Part shown: positions 60,419 to 64,000 of the stretch, in pieces
How positions within the stretch are numbered: the first letter of the stretch is position 1
Layout: each line of letters opens with the position of its first letter
Source: Rhodoferax ferrireducens
GTDB lineage: Bacteria; Pseudomonadota; Gammaproteobacteria; Burkholderiales; Burkholderiaceae_C
Length of the DNA: 64,000 bases
Direction of reading: 5' to 3'
Assembly: GCF_003347515.1 (NCBI RefSeq)
Contig: NZ_QEII01000315.1
Span: 1 to 64,000, forward strand
The notes under the pieces: generated by a model
Told to the model about the DNA's origin: nothing
Seen by the model: only the letters and a program-made list of their open reading frames with translations
Databases searched by the model: none
Program-made: the position numbers and the translations under genes

Positions 60419-62365
60419 ATGGGGGGAACTTCACTTGGGCAGCTGATGGCACATCCTACTGACGAACCGCTTGAAGGCGACACGAACTCTGCAGTGGCGA
60501 AAGAGTTGGTGCGCGTCAACCGCGCCCTCCTCACCTTGAGCGCCGGCAACCGTACCCTGCTGCGGGCATCGAACGAGCAGGAACTGCTGCACGACATGTG
60601 CCGGGTCATCGTGGAAACCGGCGGCTACCGAATGGCTTGCGTCGCTTATGCCGAACACGATGAACCCAAGAGCATCCGCTGGATGGTGTGCGACGGGATG
60701 GAAACAGAGTTACTCGAAACGTTTCATTTTACCTGGGCCGATACCGAATTCGGCCGCAGCGCGACCGGCACCGCGATCCGCACCGGTGAACCCGTCGTGG
60801 GCCGGCACATCCTTACCGATCCCGCTATGGCGGGCTCAGTCTACGTCCGGTTGCGCGAGCAAGCGATCCTGAAGGGCTTCGCCGCCGCGACCGCCTTTCC
60901 GCTGCGCGTGGAGGGCGAGGTGCTCGGCGCCCTGGTCATGACGGCGGTGGAGCCCGATGCCTTCAATGCCCAAGAAGTCAAGCTGCTCCAAGAGATGGCC
61001 GATGATCTGGCGTACGGCATTGCCAATTTGCGCACGCGGGTCCAGCATCGCGCAGCGCAAGCCACCATCGCGCGCCTGGCGTATTACGATGCGCTGACCG
61101 GCTTGCCCAATCGCACGCTATTGCTGGAACAACTGGAAGAAGCGATGCAAGCGGCGAAACAGCAGCACCGCTCGCTGGCCCTGTTGCACCTCGAAGTCGG
61201 CCGCTTTCATGAAATCAACAAGGTCTTGGGCTACCGCGCGGGCGATGAACTGCTGCAGGAACTCGGCCGGCGTCTGACGGGCGCGGTCCAGGACAAGGAA
61301 ACGCTGGCGCGGGTGGGGGAAGCCGAATTCGCCCTGCTGCTGCCGACCGGTGGCGCCGAGTATGCGATCCAGGTGGCGCAAGGGCTGGTGAATACCTTGC
61401 GCGAGCCGGTGATGGTTTCCGGCCTCACGCTCGATGCGCGGGTGGGCATCGGCATAGCCCTGTTTCCCGGCCATGCCAGCGATGCCGATGCCCTGATCCG
61501 GCGCGCCAACGCCGCCATGCACCAGACCAAGCCGGTGCGCGGCGGCTATGCCATGTACACCGGCGGGCAGGAGCAGGAAAACACCCGGCGGCTGGCGCTG
61601 ATGGGCGATTTGCACCGGGCCATCGAGCACAACGAACTGCGCCTGTATTGCCAGCCCAAGGTGGCGATCGCCTCGCGGCGCGTGTGCGGCGCCGAAGCCT
61701 TGGTGCGCTGGCAGCATCCGCAGCACGGCATGGTGTCAACGGCGGAGTTCATCCAGCTGGCCGAACAGGCGGGAACGATCACGCCGCTGACCAACTGGAT
61801 GCTGGACGCCGCCTTCAGCCAGAGTTACGCCTGGCAGGAAGCGGGGCTGGCGCGGGCGCTGGCGGTCAATCTGTCGGCACACGATCTCTACGATCCCGGG
61901 CTGATCGACCGGATCCGCGGCTTGTTTTCGACCTGGGGTCTTGACCCGGCGCTGATCCAGTTCGAACTGACCGAAAGCGCCTTGATGGCGGACCCGACTG
62001 TGGCCCTGGAGACGCTCAGCCGCCTGAAGCAATTGGAGGTCGAATTGTTCGTCGACGACTACGGCACCGGTTATTCCAGCCTGAGCTATTTACAGAAGTT
62101 GCCGGTGGATGGGGTCAAGATCGACCAATCGTTCGTGATGCCGATGGTGGGAAGCGCCGATTCGACGGTGATTGTTCGTTCCACGATCGAACTGGGTCAT
62201 AACCTGGGCCTGAAAGTCGTCGCGGAAGGGGTGGAAAGCCAGGCGATCTGGGAGCGTCTGGCGGGGCTGGGCTGCGATGTGGCGCAAGGCTATCTGCTCA
62301 GCAAGCCGATGCCGGCAGAGCAATTCCAGGGGTGGGAAAGCCAATGGGCGCAGCAGTCGGGTTAG
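60419..62365 (+). CDS. GAF–GGDEF–EAL cyclic di-GMP phosphodiesterase
   Basis: A 648-residue soluble protein. A GAF sensor domain (about 45-205) precedes a degenerate GGDEF domain (about 215-375), in which the active motif is GEAEF (RVGEAEFALL), so cyclase activity is probably lost. The EAL domain (about 385-640) is intact: AEALVRWQHP, ELTESALM, DDYGTGYSSL and KIDQSFV retain the metal and catalytic residues. It should degrade cyclic di-GMP under GAF control, opposing enzymes such as the cyclase at 26565. The ATG at 60419 has AAGGTG nearby; 60446 is an alternative. Confidence 0.9.
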   Translation: MGGTSLGQLMAHPTDEPLEGDTNSAVAKELVRVNRALLTLSAGNRTLLRASNEQELLHDMCRVIVETGGYRMACVAYAEHDEPKSIRWMVCDGMETELLETFHFTWADTEFGRSATGTAIRTGEPVVGRHILTDPAMAGSVYVRLREQAILKGFAAATAFPLRVEGEVLGALVMTAVEPDAFNAQEVKLLQEMADDLAYGIANLRTRVQHRAAQATIARLAYYDALTGLPNRTLLLEQLEEAMQAAKQQHRSLALLHLEVGRFHEINKVLGYRAGDELLQELGRRLTGAVQDKETLARVGEAEFALLLPTGGAEYAIQVAQGLVNTLREPVMVSGLTLDARVGIGIALFPGHASDADALIRRANAAMHQTKPVRGGYAMYTGGQEQENTRRLALMGDLHRAIEHNELRLYCQPKVAIASRRVCGAEALVRWQHPQHGMVSTAEFIQLAEQAGTITPLTNWMLDAAFSQSYAWQEAGLARALAVNLSAHDLYDPGLIDRIRGLFSTWGLDPALIQFELTESALMADPTVALETLSRLKQLEVELFVDDYGTGYSSLSYLQKLPVDGVKIDQSFVMPMVGSADSTVIVRSTIELGHNLGLKVVAEGVESQAIWERLAGLGCDVAQGYLLSKPMPAEQFQGWESQWAQQSG

Positions 62366-62476
62366 TGCCCGCATCGTGCCCCGGCCAGTTCAACATCGGC
62401 ACTGCGACCAATGGCGCGTCGGCGCCAGCATACGCAACCCTTTATTTGCAGCGAACAATGGAATATTGACCGCGGC

Positions 62477-63984
62477 CTACACCTCGAACTTGATCCCCTG
62501 CGCCAGCGGCAAAGATGTTCCGTAGTTGATCGTGTTGGTGGCCCGGCGCATGTACGCCTTCCACGCATCCGAGCCGGATTCACGGCCGCCGCCGGTTTCC
62601 TTTTCGCCGCCAAACGCGCCGCCGATCTCGGCCCCGCTGGTGCCGATGTTGACGTTGGCAATGCCGCAGTCCGACCCGCGCGCCGACGTGAAAACTTCGG
62701 CTTCGCGCAGATCCTGCGTGAAGACAGCCGACGACAAGCCATGGGCGACCGCGTTGTTGAGGGCGATGGCTTCGTCAAATGTGTCGTAGGGCACCACATA
62801 CAGAATCGGCGCGAACGTCTCTTGCAGCATGGGGCCGCTCTGCTCGTTCAATTCCACCAGGGCCGGGCGCACATAGAACGCGGACGCTTCGCCCACGGTT
62901 TCACGCTCGCCAAAGTGGACCTTTGCACCGGCGGCCCGTGCCTGCTCCAGCGCACGCTGCATGGCCTCAAAAGCGCGCTCATCAATCAAGGGCCCGACCA
63001 GCGTGCCGGCTTCCAGCGGGTCGCCGACCGGCAGGCATTCAAACACCCGAAGCAGCGAGGCCACCAGGCTGTCATAAATCGAGCGGTGCACGATCAGCCG
63101 GCGCAAGCTGGTGCAGCGCTGGCCGGCCGTGCCTGCGGCCGAAAACGCCACACCGCGCACCACCAGTTCCAGATTGGCCGACGGGCAGACGATGGCAGCG
63201 TTGTTGCCGCCCAGTTCCAGCAGCGAGCGCTTGAACAGCGTGGCACAGCTGGCGCCCACCGCCCGGCCCATGGCGGTTGATCCGGTCGCGCTGACCAGCT
63301 TGACGTGCGGATGCGCCACCAGGGCCTCACCGACTGCGCGCTCGCCAATCAACAACTCGCTCAAGCCTACGGCGTCGAGCCCCTGTGCCCGGGCCGTCTG
63401 CAGGAGCAGGCCGTTGAGCGCCAGGGCCGACAACGGCGTCTTCTCGGACGGCTTCCACACCAGGGTGTTGCCGCACACCAGGGCCAAGGCGGCGTTCCAG
63501 GCGAACACGGCCATGGGAAAGTTGAAGGCCGAGATGATGCCCACCACGCCCAGCGGATGCCAGGTTTCCAGCAACTTGTGATCGGGCCGCTCGCTGGCAA
63601 TGGTCAGGCCATAGAGTTGACGCGACAGGCCCACGGCGAATTCGCAAATGTCCACCACTTCCTGCACCTCGCCCAGCCCCTCCTGCACGATCTTGCCGGT
63701 CTCCAGCGTGATCAAGCGGCCCAGCGGTTCCTTGTGCCGGCGCACGGCTTCGCCAAAAGCCCGCACCAGCTCGCCGCGCTTGGGCGCCGGCACATCGCGC
63801 CAGCTCACGTAACGGGCATGGGCACGCGCGATGGCGGCACTGGCCTGCGCCTCCGGAGTGACGGCGACGCGCGCCAGCAGGCTGCCGTCAATCGGCGTGT
63901 GGACGGCCAGCCCGGTCGGCTGTCGCTCTCGAACACAAGGCCCATGGCCTTGAAGAGGGTTTGAACATCGGTGGTGTGGGTCAT
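62477..63984 (-). pseudogene. ALDH7-type aldehyde dehydrogenase with a 5' frameshift
   Basis: About 500 residues in two frames. The first frame starts at the ATG at 63984 (MTHTTDVQTLFKAMG) and runs to about residue 22. Near 63917-63925 the coding sense moves to another frame, PTGLAVHTPIDGSLLARVAV, and continues through WRDVPAPKRGELVR to the end. The body matches the antiquitin/AASADH group (aminoadipate or piperidine-6-carboxylate semialdehyde dehydrogenase of lysine breakdown): SAFNFPMAVFAWNAAL, LELGGNNAAIV, GTAGQRCTSLRR with the catalytic Cys, and SDCGIANVNIGTSGAEIGGA. A one-base deletion explains the shift, either a real mutation or a sequencing error. Without the first 60 residues part of the NAD-binding domain would be missing. 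Confidence 0.8.
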
Positions 63985-64000
63985 CTCGGGCTTTCTATTT

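Overview
The window reads as chromosome of a betaproteobacterium of the Burkholderiales, most likely Comamonadaceae close to Rhodoferax or Polaromonas. The main evidence is the block gyrA–serC–pheA–tyrA–aroA/cmk–rpsA–ihfB–lapA–lapB–hldA–hldD, with an aroA–cmk gene fusion, together with a barrel-less OmpA with a Pro/Ala linker. The taxonomic call is inference from gene order and protein style; there is no rRNA or tRNA in the window.

Region 1 (1 to about 11,460) is the right-hand part of an integrated element. A tyrosine recombinase lies at its right edge next to the ompA terminator, and a short RadC lies at the left. The cargo between them is defence-like: a truncated RelB/DinJ antitoxin, an ABC-three-component set (nuclease-like protein, 83-residue middle component, DUF2326 ATPase), then a tightly packed run of an unannotated 53-codon ORF, a DUF2130 protein with a nuclease-like D…ExK motif, a SIR2 protein, a HerA ATPase and a KTSC protein, and finally a HigB/HigA pair. 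SIR2–HerA is a known anti-phage pair. The linked DUF2130, small ORF and KTSC genes are the best candidates here for undescribed parts of such a system.

Region 2 (11.5–26.5 kb) is core chromosome. It carries ompA, gyrA, serine and aromatic amino-acid synthesis (serC, pheA, tyrA, aroA–cmk), rpsA, ihfB, the LPS-assembly control pair lapA–lapB, heptose synthesis (hldA, hldD) and a ComEA-type protein.

Region 3 (26.5–38.7 kb, minus strand) holds a diguanylate cyclase and then, in transcription order, a LysR regulator, a DUF1445 protein (D-glutamate cyclase-like family), a TRAP transporter with two binding proteins, a fused 5-oxoprolinase/hydantoinase and a chemoreceptor. It reads as an uptake, sensing and catabolic operon for 5-oxoproline or a related lactam or D-amino acid. 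A divergent crcB follows.

Region 4 (39.3–59.7 kb, plus strand) is a 20-kb one-directional alpha-glucan/trehalose cluster: a membrane-anchored OtsA with a putative extracytoplasmic sensor domain, OtsB, GlgB, GlgE, a TreS–maltokinase fusion, a small MscS-like membrane protein, GlgX, TreZ and a MalQ–TreY fusion. Together they could make trehalose by three routes and interconvert it with branched glucan (TreS/Mak/GlgE/GlgB building, GlgX/TreY/TreZ returning trehalose). No glgA or glgC is present in the window.

Region 5 (59.7–64 kb) has a DnaQ/RNase D-like exonuclease, a GAF–GGDEF–EAL protein with a degenerate GGDEF site, and an ALDH7-type aldehyde dehydrogenase with a frameshift near its 5' end. 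A small interspersed repeat (hairpin head, then CGCTT…GGGCTAGAG) recurs at 15.1 and 42.4 kb, and repeat-like sequence seems to sit inside the aroA and oxoprolinase reading frames.
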